From NCBI RefSeq assembly GCF_000971135.1, contig NZ_BBLW01000003.1, positions 1-64,000 of the forward strand: DNA of 64,000 bases. Direction: 5' to 3'. Positions 35,464-44,552 of this stretch are shown one piece after another. Made by a program: the position numbers and the translations under genes. Numbering within the stretch: position 1 is the stretch's first letter; each line of letters opens with the position of its first letter. The stretch comes from Demequina phytophila (GTDB lineage Bacteria; Actinomycetota; Actinomycetes; Actinomycetales; Demequinaceae). The notes below the pieces were generated by a model. That model searched no databases, was not told where the DNA came from, and saw nothing but the letters and a program-made list of their open reading frames with translations.

Positions 35464-36738
35464 ATGCCCGCCTGGAGGATCCGAGACGCCCACGCCGAGG
35501 ACCTCGAGGCCGTGGTGCGCCTGTGGGAGCGATCGCGGGCAGCGGGCGTCGAGCCCGTCTACGCGCTCGCCGAGGTGCTGACGTCCGCGACCGAGGACAT
35601 CGCCGTGGTCGCGACAGCGCAGGAGCGGATCGTGGGGGCCGCCGTCGCGCGGCGGGCGCACAACCAGGCGTGGGTGGTGTTCCACGGGGTGGACGATGCC
35701 TGGCACGGCGTGGGCATCGGCCCCGGGCTCCTGCGCGCCGTCGAGACACGGGTCGCCGAGGCGGGCCCGAGCACCCTGTCCGCCCTGGTCCCGGCGGAGC
35801 AGACCCACCTCGACGCGTTCCGCGACGCCGGCTTCGCGGAGAAGAAGGCGGTGCGATACCTCGAGCGCCGCATCCGTGTCCAGCGCGAGGAGATGGTCCT
35901 GCTCGAGGAGCTGGGCGGACGCGTCCTGCCGGGCGGGCTCTGGGACGCCGTCGCGGGGATGCGGCGCGAGAAGGACCTCATCGAGCGGCGCCTGGTGCTG
36001 CCGCTCGCCGAGCCGGCGCTCGCAGACCGGTACGGCGTCGCGCCGCCGCGCGCGGTGGTGATGTTCGGCCCGCCCGGCACCGGCAAGACCACCTTCGCGA
36101 AGGCGATCGCATCGCGCCTGGACTGGTCGTTCGTCGAGGTGTTCCCGTCGAGGCTGGCGGCGGACCCCGCGGGGCTCGCCGGGGCGCTGCGCGACACGTT
36201 CCACCGCATCGCCGAGCTCGAGCATGCCGTGGTCCTCATCGACGAGGTCGAGGAGATCGCCTCCCACCGCCGCGGCGACCCGCCCTCGCCCCTCCAGGGC
36301 GTCACCAACGAGCTCCTCAAGCTCATCCCCGCGTTCCGCGAGCGACCCGACCGGCTGCTGGTGTGCGCGACCAACTTCATCCGCTCGCTCGACAGTGCAT
36401 TCCTTCGCCACGGTCGTTTCGACTACGTCATCCCGATCGGCCTGCCCGACGCGGAGGCGCGTGCCGCGATCTGGAGCCGGTTCCTCCCTCCCGCCGCCGC
36501 ACGGTCCATCGACGTCGACGCGATGGTGGCGGCGAGCGACGGGTTCACGCCCGCCGACATCGAGTTCGCCGCCCGCCGCGCGAACCAGGCGGCGCTCGAG
36601 GCCGCGGTGGACGGCGGCGACGGCGCGGGCCCGTCGACCGCGCACTACCTGGAGGCCGTCGCCGCCACCCGCGCGACGGTGTCCGCGCAGGTGGCGGGTG
36701 AGTTCGCGGAGGACATCGAGACCTTCGGGCGCGTCTGA
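35464..36738 (+). CDS. GNAT acetyltransferase-AAA ATPase fusion
   Basis: Two-domain protein of 424 aa. Residues 1-135 form a GNAT domain (WRIRDAHAEDLEAVVRLWERS; GVGIGPGLLRAVETRV as the acetyl-CoA loop). Residues 170-424 form a classical AAA domain with Walker A GPPGTGKT 202-209, Walker B D260-E261, and the second region of homology CATNFIRSLDSAFLRHGRFD with the arginine finger. Start ATG 35464 has GAGGAGG upstream. The fusion suggests substrate remodelling coupled to acetylation; partner unknown. A CsoR-like operator lies upstream. Confidence 0.82.
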   Translation: MPAWRIRDAHAEDLEAVVRLWERSRAAGVEPVYALAEVLTSATEDIAVVATAQERIVGAAVARRAHNQAWVVFHGVDDAWHGVGIGPGLLRAVETRVAEAGPSTLSALVPAEQTHLDAFRDAGFAEKKAVRYLERRIRVQREEMVLLEELGGRVLPGGLWDAVAGMRREKDLIERRLVLPLAEPALADRYGVAPPRAVVMFGPPGTGKTTFAKAIASRLDWSFVEVFPSRLAADPAGLAGALRDTFHRIAELEHAVVLIDEVEEIASHRRGDPPSPLQGVTNELLKLIPAFRERPDRLLVCATNFIRSLDSAFLRHGRFDYVIPIGLPDAEARAAIWSRFLPPAAARSIDVDAMVAASDGFTPADIEFAARRANQAALEAAVDGGDGAGPSTAHYLEAVAATRATVSAQVAGEFAEDIETFGRV

Positions 36739-36785
36739 CCCGACAGGCTCCGCCGCGCGGGCGCGACGTTGCCTAGGCTGGCGTC

Positions 36786-37256
36786 ATGAGCGACCACCTC
36801 GACCACCTGCGCCGCGCGATCGCCGTCTCGCAGGCCGCACGCGACCACGGCAACCACCCGTTCGGCGCGGTGCTGGTCGACGGCGAGGGGCGCATCGTCC
36901 TCGAGGCCGAGAACACCGTGGTGACCCACCGCGACGCGACCGGCCACGCCGAGACCAACCTGGTGCGCCTCGCCTCGAACCAGCTCGACGCGGACGAGCT
37001 CGCGGCGTGCACCCTGGTGACCAGCTGCGAGCCGTGCGCCATGTGCTCGGGCGCGATCTACTGGTCCGGGATCGGCGCGGTGGTCTACGGCCTCGCGGAG
37101 ACGGGTCTGCTCGCCCTCACCGGCGCCCACGAGGAGAACCCGACCCTGAGCCTGCCGTGCCGTGACGTGCTGGGCGCCGGATCGCGTCGCATCGACGTGA
37201 CCGGCCCGCTGCTCGAGGACGAGGCAGCGGCGCCGCACCAGGGGTTCTGGACATGA
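36786..37256 (+). CDS. Nucleoside deaminase (CDA superfamily)
   Basis: Zinc deaminase of 156 aa. Zinc-site motif H54-A-E56 in TGHAETNLV and P-C84-AM-C87. The pattern resembles guanine deaminase/tRNA adenosine deaminase-like proteins; the C-terminal block SLPCRDVLGAGSRRIDVTGP fits small guanine or nucleoside deaminases better than TadA. TAGGCT ends 6 nt before the ATG (leaderless). It lies between the AAA fusion and the antiporter, each with its own promoter. Confidence 0.87.
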   Translation: MSDHLDHLRRAIAVSQAARDHGNHPFGAVLVDGEGRIVLEAENTVVTHRDATGHAETNLVRLASNQLDADELAACTLVTSCEPCAMCSGAIYWSGIGAVVYGLAETGLLALTGAHEENPTLSLPCRDVLGAGSRRIDVTGPLLEDEAAAPHQGFWT

Positions 37257-37297
37257 CGCTCCCCACGCGGGTGACGCGGCGGCCCTAGGCTCACCCC

Positions 37298-39142
37298 GTG
37301 AACATCGCCGCGTCCGTGGTCCTGGTCCTCGTGGCCGGGCTCGCCTCCCAGCTGCTCGCCGCGCGCGTGCGGATCCCCGCGATCGTGGTGCTCATCGCCG
37401 TGGGTCTCACGCTCGGGCCCTTCACCGGGCTGGTGACGGTGGACCTCGATCCCGACGAGCTGTCGGAGCTGATCGGGCTCGGCGTCGCGGTGATCCTGTT
37501 CGAGGGGGGCATGAGCCTGCGCTTCTCCGAGTTCCGTCGCGTGGGCAAGGGGATCGGCCGCCTCACCATCGCCGGCCCGCCGGTCGCGATGGCCCTCACC
37601 GCGGGCGCCGCGCACTGGGTGGGCGACTTCGACTGGCCCGTCGCGCTGGTGCTCGGCGCGATCCTCGTGGTCACCGGGCCCACCGTGATCGCGCCGCTGC
37701 TGCGTCAGGCGGGCCTGCGGCGCGACTCCGCGGCGCTGCTCAAGTGGGAGGGGATCGTCAACGACCCCATCGGCGTCACCCTGGCCTTCCTCACGTTCCA
37801 GCTGTTCTCCCTCGCGGACGACGGCCCTGTCTCGGTCCTCGGCGGCCTCCTGTTCGCGATCATCGTGGGCGGCGGCATGGGCGCCGCGGTGGGTCTGCTC
37901 ATGGGCGTCTCGTTCCGTCGCGGCTGGGTCCCCGGCCACCTCAAGTCACCGCTGCTGCTCGTCGCGGTCCTGCTCGTGGCCGGACTCGGCAACCGCCTGC
38001 AGGACGAGACCGGCCTGCTCGCCGTCACCGCGATGGGCCTGGTGCTGGGCAACATGCGCCTCGCCGAGCGCGAACAGCTCCTCCACTTCAAGGAGGGGCT
38101 CACCATCGTGCTGGTGAGCTCGCTGTTCATCGTCATCCCGGCCACGCTCACCGCCGAGGACCTGCGCGAGCTCGACCTGCGCATCGTCGCGTTCGTCGTG
38201 GTGCTGATGTTCGTGGTGCGCCCGGTCACGATCGCGCTGGTGACGCTGCGCTCGGACGTGCCCAAGCCGGACCGGATCCTGCTGGGATGGATCGCGCCGC
38301 GCGGGATCGTGGCGGCGGCGACCGCGGGCTCGTTCGGCCCCGCGATGGAGGCCGCGGGCTACCCCGACGGAGCGCAGCTGGTGCCGACCGTCTTCCTGGT
38401 GATCATCGTGACCGTCATCGCCCACGGCTTCACGCTCGCCCCGCTCGCACGCCGCCTCGGGCTGACCATGGGGCCGCGCAACGGGCTGCTGCTGGTGGGC
38501 GCGTCCCGGTTCGGGCTCGAGCTCGCGGAGGCGCTCCGGCGCCTCGGCGTGAGGACCACCGTCGCGGACGGCCGCTACCAGAGCCTGCAGCCCGCCCGCA
38601 TGGCGGGCGTCGACACGTACTTCGGCGAGGTGCTGTCGGAGCACGCCGACGACACCCTCGAGGAGGCGGGCGTCAGCCACGTGCTCGCGGCCACCGACAA
38701 CGACTATTACAACGCCCTCGTCGCCCGCAGCCTCGGCACCGAGTACGGCTTCCACCGGTCCTTCCAGGTCGCGCCGGCGGAGGGCACCGGCGAGCGCCGC
38801 GCCCTCACGTTCGAGCGGCGCGCCTCGTACGCGTTCGACGGCTCCACCGACCTCGCCTCGCTCGACGCCCATGTCGCCGACGGCTGGCGCGTCCACGCCA
38901 CCCACCTCACCCGCGAGTACGGCAGGCGCGAGCTCGCGCAGCGCCTGGGCGGGGACGCCGACATCATCCCGCTCGGCGCCGTCGACCCGGCCGGCGCGCT
39001 GCGGCTCATCTCCCCCGACCAGCGGTTCATCCCGCCCAAGGGGTCGACGGTCCTCTATCTGGGCCCCGGCAAGGCGCGGCCCGCCACGGCCGCGGTGCCG
39101 GTGGTGGACGATGCGGCGATCGACGGCGCCACGACGCCGTAG
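37298..39142 (+). CDS. CPA1-type cation/proton antiporter with TrkA-N domain
   Basis: Exchanger of Na+ or K+ for H+. The 614-aa protein has about 12 membrane helices (1-385) with the ion-binding N155-D156 in VNDPIG and the discontinuous-helix motif VVTGPTVIAPLL. A Rossmann regulatory domain follows (about 394-520; GLLLVGASRFGLELAEAL, and VLAATDNDYYNALVARS), then a C-terminal domain of about 80 residues. Start GTG is 6 nt after TAGGCT (leaderless). NAD(H) or nucleotide probably gates transport. Confidence 0.9.
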   Translation: MNIAASVVLVLVAGLASQLLAARVRIPAIVVLIAVGLTLGPFTGLVTVDLDPDELSELIGLGVAVILFEGGMSLRFSEFRRVGKGIGRLTIAGPPVAMALTAGAAHWVGDFDWPVALVLGAILVVTGPTVIAPLLRQAGLRRDSAALLKWEGIVNDPIGVTLAFLTFQLFSLADDGPVSVLGGLLFAIIVGGGMGAAVGLLMGVSFRRGWVPGHLKSPLLLVAVLLVAGLGNRLQDETGLLAVTAMGLVLGNMRLAEREQLLHFKEGLTIVLVSSLFIVIPATLTAEDLRELDLRIVAFVVVLMFVVRPVTIALVTLRSDVPKPDRILLGWIAPRGIVAAATAGSFGPAMEAAGYPDGAQLVPTVFLVIIVTVIAHGFTLAPLARRLGLTMGPRNGLLLVGASRFGLELAEALRRLGVRTTVADGRYQSLQPARMAGVDTYFGEVLSEHADDTLEEAGVSHVLAATDNDYYNALVARSLGTEYGFHRSFQVAPAEGTGERRALTFERRASYAFDGSTDLASLDAHVADGWRVHATHLTREYGRRELAQRLGGDADIIPLGAVDPAGALRLISPDQRFIPPKGSTVLYLGPGKARPATAAVPVVDDAAIDGATTP

Positions 39143-39173
39143 GGGCGTCGCCGGCGGCGACCACCCGGCGGGC

Positions 39174-40169
39174 TCACTCCCCGCGGAACTCCTCGATCAA
39201 CTCCAGCTCACGCGCGCGGGACAGGCCCGCGAGCCCGGGACGGTCCAGCCCCAGCGACCTCTCCTCGACGAGCACGTCCCGCACGGTCTCGATCAGGGGG
39301 CGCCGCGTGCCCCCGGTCGCGAGGTAGCGCGCGTCCGCGTGGTACCCGATGCGTGCCGGCTCACCGTCGTCGGGGACCCACAGGGGCAGCGACCCGGGTC
39401 CCTTCCACGGGCGCACGCCATGGTCCAGGAGCCACGGCGCGGACGGGCGCACCATGGGGCCGTGCGCGCCGGCGACCTCGCGCATGAGCTCGATGAGTTC
39501 GAGCCCCTCGCGCTGGTCGCCGACCGCGTTGACGGGGCCGGACAGGCCCGCCTCGATCGCGCCCAGCAGCCACGCGACGAGGTCGCGCACATCGATCACC
39601 TGAACCGGGTGGGCAGGGGGCGCGGGCACCAGCATCGGCTCCCCGCCGGCCTGCGCGGCCCGGCGCGGCCAATAGGCGAACCGCTCGGTCGGGTCGCCGG
39701 GACCGACGATCACCCCGGCACGCACCAGCAGCGCGTCCGGATGCGAGGTGGCCGTGTCCAGCTCGCAGCGCACCTTCGCGGCGTCGTAGCGCGAGCCGTC
39801 CACCGCCTCGTCGACTGCCGCGGGCTCGCGCAGCGGCGCGTCCTCGGCGATGAGCTCCCGGCTGGGGGCGTACGCCGCGACGGAGGAGATATAGGTCCAA
39901 TGCAGCGCGCGGCCCGCGAGCGCCTGCGCCGCCTCCCGCACCTGTCGCGGCTGCCAGCTGACCTCGACCACCGCGTCCCAGTCGCGCCGGGCGACGGCCG
40001 CGTAGCAGCCAGCCTGGTCGCGGTCCGCGATCACCAGCTCCGCGCCCGGCGCGACCACACCCGACTCGCCACGCGCGAGGCACGTGACGTCCCAGCCGCG
40101 GGCGATCGCCTGGGTCGCGATCTCGCGTCCCAGCCACGCGGTTCCGCCAAGGACGAGCAAGGAAGGCAT
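39174..40169 (-). CDS. NAD-dependent epimerase/dehydratase (extended SDR)
   Basis: A 331-aa extended SDR. N-terminal nucleotide loop VLGGTAWLGREIA (7-19), second-strand SSVAAYAP, and YDAAK with the catalytic tyrosine and lysine in DGSRYDAAKVRCE. Similar actinobacterial proteins are called reductases or epimerases without known substrate. TAGCCT ends 6 nt before the ATG on the minus strand (leaderless). Converges with the antiporter gene; a small GTCGCC/GGCGAC hairpin lies between at 39147. Confidence 0.87.
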   Translation of the reverse strand: MPSLLVLGGTAWLGREIATQAIARGWDVTCLARGESGVVAPGAELVIADRDQAGCYAAVARRDWDAVVEVSWQPRQVREAAQALAGRALHWTYISSVAAYAPSRELIAEDAPLREPAAVDEAVDGSRYDAAKVRCELDTATSHPDALLVRAGVIVGPGDPTERFAYWPRRAAQAGGEPMLVPAPPAHPVQVIDVRDLVAWLLGAIEAGLSGPVNAVGDQREGLELIELMREVAGAHGPMVRPSAPWLLDHGVRPWKGPGSLPLWVPDDGEPARIGYHADARYLATGGTRRPLIETVRDVLVEERSLGLDRPGLAGLSRARELELIEEFRGE

Positions 40170-40198
40170 GCGGTCAGGCTAGCCGCACGCGGTGACAC

Positions 40199-41812
40199 CT
40201 AGCGGAGCTGCCGGTCGGCGACCGGCTCGCCCGGCCTCACCTCCCACGCGCGGGTCGGCGCGATCGCGTCCACGAACGCGACGTCGTGGCTCACCACCAG
40301 CAACGCGCCGCGGTACCCGTCCAGCGCCTCGACGAGCTGCGCCTGCGAGTCGAGGTCGAGGCTGTTGGTGGGCTCGTCGAGCACCAGCAGCTGCGGCTCC
40401 GGGCGCGCGAGCAGCGCGCACGCGAGGAAGGCGCGGAACCTCTCCCCGCCCGACAGCGTCGCGACCGGCGCGTCCGCGGCGCCCCCGCGGAACCGGAAGC
40501 GTCCCAGCAGGTCGCGGACCTCCTGCGGCTCGGCCCCGGGAGCGCGACGCCGCACGTTGTCGAGCACCGAGGCCCCCTCGTCGAGCCCTACGAGCCGCTG
40601 CGGGAGCACCCCGACGGGCACCCCGATCCGCGCCTCGCCCGCCGCCGCGGGAGCCTCCCCGAGCAGCGTCGCCACCAGCGTGGACTTGCCTGCGCCGTTG
40701 AGCCCGGTGACGTGGATGCGTTCGGGACCGCGCACCAGCGCGTCGAGCGTCGCGCCGGTGCGCGTGACCAGCCCGGAGGCCTCGAGCACCAGACGCCGCT
40801 CGGGCACGGCGGTGCCCGGCAGGTCGACGCGGATGGTCCGGTCGCGCGGCAGCGCGGCGCGGGCCTCCGCGAGCCGCGCGCGGGCGGCGCCGAGCCGGTC
40901 CTGGTGGATCCCGCGAACGCGGGCGTCGGTGCGCTCGGCCTGGTGCTGCCTCGCGTCGGCGGCGAGCCCGACCACGCGCCTGTCCGCGCGCGCCTTCTCC
41001 CCGGCACGGCGTCGCCGGCCCGCCGCGTCGGCGTGCGCGGCGAGCACGCGTGACTGGCGCACCACCTGCGACGAGGCGGCGGAGACGTCGCGCGCCAGCG
41101 CGTCCCGCTCGCCTTCGCGCGCGGACTCGAACGCGTCGAGCGCGCCGCCGAACCCTCGCGCCTGCACGGTGCGGTCGTCGCGCTCGCGCAGCTCGACGAT
41201 CCGGTCGACGCGCGCCAGCAGGTCGCGGTCGTGGCTCACCACCAGCGTCGCGCCGTCGCGCGCGGCGAGCCGGTCCGCGAGCCCGGCACGCGCGGGCGCG
41301 TCGAGGTTGTTGGTGGGCTCGTCGAGGACCAGCAGGTCGGGGCCGTCGAGCAGCGCCGCGGCGATGGTCAGGAGCACCGCCTCGCCGCCGCTGAGCCGTC
41401 CGACGGTGCGGTCCAGATCGCCGGGCAGGCCGAGCGAGGCGAGCATCGCGGTCGCGCGCTCCTCGACAGACCAGTCGTCGGCGAGCGCGTCGAAGTCGAC
41501 GGGGTCGACGGAACCCGCCTCGATGGCGCGAAGCGCCGCGACGCGGGATGCGACGCCCAGCGCGTGCGCGACGCTGGAATCGAGCCCCAGGGTCACGGAC
41601 TGGGGCACGTACGCCCACGAGGGCGGACGCGTCACCGTGCCCGTGTCGGGGGCGAGCTCGCCCACCGCGAGCCGGATCAGGGTCGACTTGCCGATGCCGT
41701 TGCGACCCACGAGCGCCGTGAGCCCGGCGGGCACCGTCAGGTCGAGGTCGGTGAACAGGGCGCGGCCGTCGGGCCACGCGAAGGAGACGTGGGAGAAGGA
41801 GAGGGCATGCAT
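40199..41812 (-). CDS. ABC-F family ATPase
   Basis: Soluble protein with two ABC domains and no membrane part, acting on ribosomes. 537 aa: first Walker A GRNGIGKST 36-44, second GLNGAGKST from 370; signatures RLSGGEAVLL and TLSGGERFRAFL; Walker B LLVLDEPTNNLD and LLVLDEPTNSLD; the linker between (about 235-330) is Arg/Ala-rich and coiled. Some ABC-F proteins protect ribosomes from antibiotics. ATG 41812 was chosen because upstream sequence is non-coding. A hairpin in the leader may control it. Confidence 0.9.
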   Translation of the reverse strand: MHALSFSHVSFAWPDGRALFTDLDLTVPAGLTALVGRNGIGKSTLIRLAVGELAPDTGTVTRPPSWAYVPQSVTLGLDSSVAHALGVASRVAALRAIEAGSVDPVDFDALADDWSVEERATAMLASLGLPGDLDRTVGRLSGGEAVLLTIAAALLDGPDLLVLDEPTNNLDAPARAGLADRLAARDGATLVVSHDRDLLARVDRIVELRERDDRTVQARGFGGALDAFESAREGERDALARDVSAASSQVVRQSRVLAAHADAAGRRRRAGEKARADRRVVGLAADARQHQAERTDARVRGIHQDRLGAARARLAEARAALPRDRTIRVDLPGTAVPERRLVLEASGLVTRTGATLDALVRGPERIHVTGLNGAGKSTLVATLLGEAPAAAGEARIGVPVGVLPQRLVGLDEGASVLDNVRRRAPGAEPQEVRDLLGRFRFRGGAADAPVATLSGGERFRAFLACALLARPEPQLLVLDEPTNSLDLDSQAQLVEALDGYRGALLVVSHDVAFVDAIAPTRAWEVRPGEPVADRQLR

Positions 41813-41828
41813 GGGGAGCTCCGCAGGG

Positions 41829-41860
41829 GTCTGGAAGGTGCAGGTGACCTGTGGCCAGAC
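41829..41860 (-). promoter_or_regulatory. Leader hairpin of the ABC-F gene
   Basis: On the minus strand GTCTGG and CCAGAC enclose a smaller AGGT-C-ACCT dyad, ending 16 nt before the ATG. Possible attenuator. The gap 41813-42176 otherwise holds palindromic repeat copy C, a dispersed 9-mer and the MFS promoter; no gene seen. Confidence 0.35.
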
Positions 41861-41943
41861 GCGTGGTCCGGCGTCCCTAGAGCTCCAACGTTCCTCCTCG
41901 ACGCCGACCCTCGCGGCGCGCTCGTGCCAGGGTACGCGCCTTG

Positions 41944-42053
41944 CCGACCGCGCTCCACACGTTCCTCCGCCTGGGAGCGCTCCCGCGGCGCAGGTCGCAT
42001 CGCATCTCCCGACGAGCGGGCGTGGATGTGCAGATTCCGTGTGGAGCGCGGGC
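41944..42053. repeat. Intergenic palindromic repeat, copy C
   Basis: Ends CCGACCGCGCTCCACACG and CAGATTCCGTGTGGAGCGCG; same orientation as copy D, with shared inner block GCAGGTCGCATCGC. The only copy found between divergent genes. Confidence 0.65.
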
Positions 42054-42176
42054 GGGGGTGGGTACGGGTGGACGATGCGCGGGCCGGGCCCGCCCGCGGG
42101 CGTAGGGTGGCGGAGGCGCCAGTACCGACGCGACGCCGCGGAACAACCGCCCGCGTCAGCCGGTTGAACAGGTGGC

Positions 42177-43517
42177 ATGTCCTCTACCTTCGCCTCGCTG
42201 CGCTTCTTCAACTATCGCCTGTGGTTCGCGGGCGCCCTCGTGTCCAACGTGGGGACCTGGATGCAGCGGGTCGCGCAGGACTGGCTCGTGCTGACGGTGC
42301 TCACCCCCGAGTCGGGCGTCGCCGTCGGCATCACCACCGCGCTGCAGTTCGCGCCGTTCCTCTTCCTGTCCGCGTGGGCGGGGGTGCTCGCCGACCGGGT
42401 GGACCACCGCAAGCTCCTGATCTGGACGCAGGTCGGCCAGGGTGCGATGGGGCTCGGGCTGGGCCTGCTCACGGTGATGGGCCATGTGGAGCTGTGGCAC
42501 GTGTACGCGTTCGCCCTCGGGCTCGGTGTGGTGTCCGCGATCGACGGCCCGGCACGTCAGACGTTCGTGTCCGACCTGGTGCCCAGCGGTTCGCTGCCGA
42601 ACGCCGTCGCGCTCAACAGCGCCTCGTTCAACGCTGCCCGGCTCATCGGGCCTGCCGTCGCGGGCCTGCTCATCGCGGCGGTCGGCACGGGGTGGGTGTT
42701 CCTCATCAACGCCGCGACGTTCGGCGCCACCATCTTCGCGCTCACGGCGATGCGGCTGGGCGAGCTGCACCACCAGGAGCGTGCCGCGCGCGGGCGCGGC
42801 CAGGTGCGCGAGGGCATCCGGTACATCCGCCGCCGCCCGGACATCGTGGTGATCATGGTGGTCGTGGGCGTCGTCGCGGCGCTCGGCCTCAACTTCCAGC
42901 TCACCAGCGCGATGATGGCGGCCACCGAGTTCGGCAGGGGCCCGGGCGAGTACGGGATCCTCGGCTCGATCACCGCGATCGGGTCGCTCACGGGCGCGCT
43001 GCTCGCCGCGAGGCGCAAGCGGCCCCGCCTGCGCCTGGTCGTGGGCGCGGCGTTCGCGTTCGGCGTCGCCGCGGGGCTCATGGCGATCGCCCCCTCGTAC
43101 TGGCTGTACGCCCTCAGCTGCATCCCCGTGGGCTTCACGGCGCTCACCATGATCACGTCCGCGAACGCCGCGGTGCAGACCACCACCACGCCGCTCATGC
43201 GGGGGCGCGTGATGGCGCTCTACATGATGATCTTCCTCGGCGGCACGCCCATCGGCTCCCCGATCGTCGGGTGGATCGGGGAGCACTGGGGTCCGCGCTG
43301 GTCGATCGGGGTGGGCGCGATCGCGGCGCTGGCGGTCTCGCTGGCCGCGGCGGCGTGGGTGGTGCGCGACGCGCGTCTGACGCTCAGCTACCAGCTGTCC
43401 AGGCCGTTCGTCCGGGTGCGCTACCCCACCGCGGTCGAGGAGGAGCGCGAGCGGCGTGCGCAGGCGGCCGAGGACATCCTCGCCCAGCAGCTGGAGGACC
43501 GTTCCGCACAGCCGTGA
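42177..43517 (+). CDS. MFS exporter (EntS-like)
   Basis: Twelve-helix transporter of 446 aa. Begins FASLRFFNYRLWFAGALVSNVGTWMQRVAQDWLVL, the hallmark of the EntS/DUF894 branch of MFS exporters (siderophores, drugs). RVDHRKLL is the loop 2-3 motif, and the charged tail (VEEERERRAQAAED) is cytoplasmic. GGTGG lies just before the ATG. A CAACCG/CGGTTG dyad (42144-42166) just upstream could be an operator or a translation hairpin. An 8-bp hairpin at 43518 follows. Confidence 0.88.
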   Translation: MSSTFASLRFFNYRLWFAGALVSNVGTWMQRVAQDWLVLTVLTPESGVAVGITTALQFAPFLFLSAWAGVLADRVDHRKLLIWTQVGQGAMGLGLGLLTVMGHVELWHVYAFALGLGVVSAIDGPARQTFVSDLVPSGSLPNAVALNSASFNAARLIGPAVAGLLIAAVGTGWVFLINAATFGATIFALTAMRLGELHHQERAARGRGQVREGIRYIRRRPDIVVIMVVVGVVAALGLNFQLTSAMMAATEFGRGPGEYGILGSITAIGSLTGALLAARRKRPRLRLVVGAAFAFGVAAGLMAIAPSYWLYALSCIPVGFTALTMITSANAAVQTTTTPLMRGRVMALYMMIFLGGTPIGSPIVGWIGEHWGPRWSIGVGAIAALAVSLAAAAWVVRDARLTLSYQLSRPFVRVRYPTAVEEERERRAQAAEDILAQQLEDRSAQP

Positions 43518-43552
43518 CCGGTCGCCCGCGAACTCACCCGTGCCGCGACCGG
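43518..43552 (+). terminator. Probable terminator of the MFS gene
   Basis: CCGGTCGC (43518-43525) pairs with GCGACCGG (43545-43552), 19-nt loop, starting right at the stop codon. No T tract. Confidence 0.4.
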
Positions 43553-43588
43553 CGTCCGCCCGCCATACTGGGGCCCAGGAGGTGGACC

Positions 43589-44020
43589 GTGGACCACGTG
43601 AGCGAGTACAGCGGCGACTACATCGACTCCTGCCGGTGGCGCATCGAGGCGGAGGTCGCGGCGTTCGACCTGCTGCGCAGCCAGGCGCCCGGCGACGGCA
43701 CCATGGACTCCGCGATCCAGGACATCGAGGACGAGTACTTCGTGGCGGTCGCGAGCCAGCTCGAGGGCATGTTCACCGACCGCGGCCGCGGCGCCGAGGG
43801 CGCCTCGCCGGGCCCCCTGCAGGAGCTGCGTGCCGTGGTGGCGTCGCTCAACGGCAACGGCGGTCGCTTCGACCCGCCGGAGGGCTCGGGCCTCGACGCC
43901 TCCACGACGGTGCTCGGGCTCGACTCCGGGGACCCGATCCGCCTCGACCGGGAGACGTTCCAGTCCCTCGCCGACGCGTTCTTCGACGCGATCGAGGAGA
44001 CCTACGGCGTCGACTCGTAG
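43589..44020 (+). CDS. Hypothetical acidic protein
   Basis: A soluble acidic protein of 143 aa with several helices (YIDSCRWRIEAEVAAFDLL; MDSAIQDIEDEYFVAVASQLEGMF). No family recognised. Start is GTG 43589, supported by AGGAGG 6 nt upstream; a second GTG lies 9 nt further on. TACTGG about 20 nt upstream may be its -10. Its stop lies 10 bp from the stop of the convergent VOC gene. Confidence 0.7.
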   Translation: MDHVSEYSGDYIDSCRWRIEAEVAAFDLLRSQAPGDGTMDSAIQDIEDEYFVAVASQLEGMFTDRGRGAEGASPGPLQELRAVVASLNGNGGRFDPPEGSGLDASTTVLGLDSGDPIRLDRETFQSLADAFFDAIEETYGVDS

Positions 44021-44029
44021 GCGGGTCGC

Positions 44030-44482
44030 TCAGGCGAGCCCGGTCCCCTCGGTCAGCGGGGCGACCATCATCCAACGGATGCCGTAGCGGTCCTCGAAGG
44101 ACGCGAACAGCTGGCCCCAGAACATGGGGGTGGGTTCCATCTCGATCTCGGCGCCCGCCGACAACCGCGTCCAGATGTCGCGCAACGCGTCCTCGTCATC
44201 GAGCTCGACGTTGATCGAGATCGCGTTGCCGTTGACCAGCACGTGACCCATCGACGGCACGATGTCGGTGCCGTGGATCAGGTGCCCGCCGACGGTCTCG
44301 AGGGCGACGTGCATGACCCGGTTGGCCTCCTCGTCGTTCAGCGCGGGTGCGCCGGGCGGCTGGGGTACCTCGCCGATCCGCTGCAGCGGGGCCGCGTAGT
44401 CGCCGCCGAAGACCTCCTTGTAGAAGGCGAACGCCTCCTCGCAGGTGCCGTCGAAGTTGAGGTAGGTGGAGACGGTCGCCAT
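44030..44482 (-). CDS. VOC-family protein (PhnB/3-demethylubiquinone methyltransferase-like fold)
   Basis: A 150-aa glyoxalase-fold protein: STYLNFDGTCEEAFAFYKEVFGGDY at the N-terminus, then ALETVGGHLIHGTD and the C-terminal MEPTPMFWGQLFASFEDRYGIRWMM, the usual PhnB-like pattern. The enzymatic role of this group is unknown. GGGAGGAACC lies directly before the ATG. It is downstream of the MerR gene but a terminator-like hairpin separates them. Confidence 0.87.
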   Translation of the reverse strand: MATVSTYLNFDGTCEEAFAFYKEVFGGDYAAPLQRIGEVPQPPGAPALNDEEANRVMHVALETVGGHLIHGTDIVPSMGHVLVNGNAISINVELDDEDALRDIWTRLSAGAEIEMEPTPMFWGQLFASFEDRYGIRWMMVAPLTEGTGLA

Positions 44483-44552
44483 GGTTCCTCCCGGGCTCGC
44501 GGCGCGGCCCCCGCGCCACCGGCCAGCGTATGTCCGCGCGGGACGATCCGCG

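Noticed and set aside
39147-39161. GTCGCC/GGCGAC hairpin after the antiporter gene as a terminator
   Set aside because: Only 6 bp and no T tract; such stems are frequent by chance at this G+C content.
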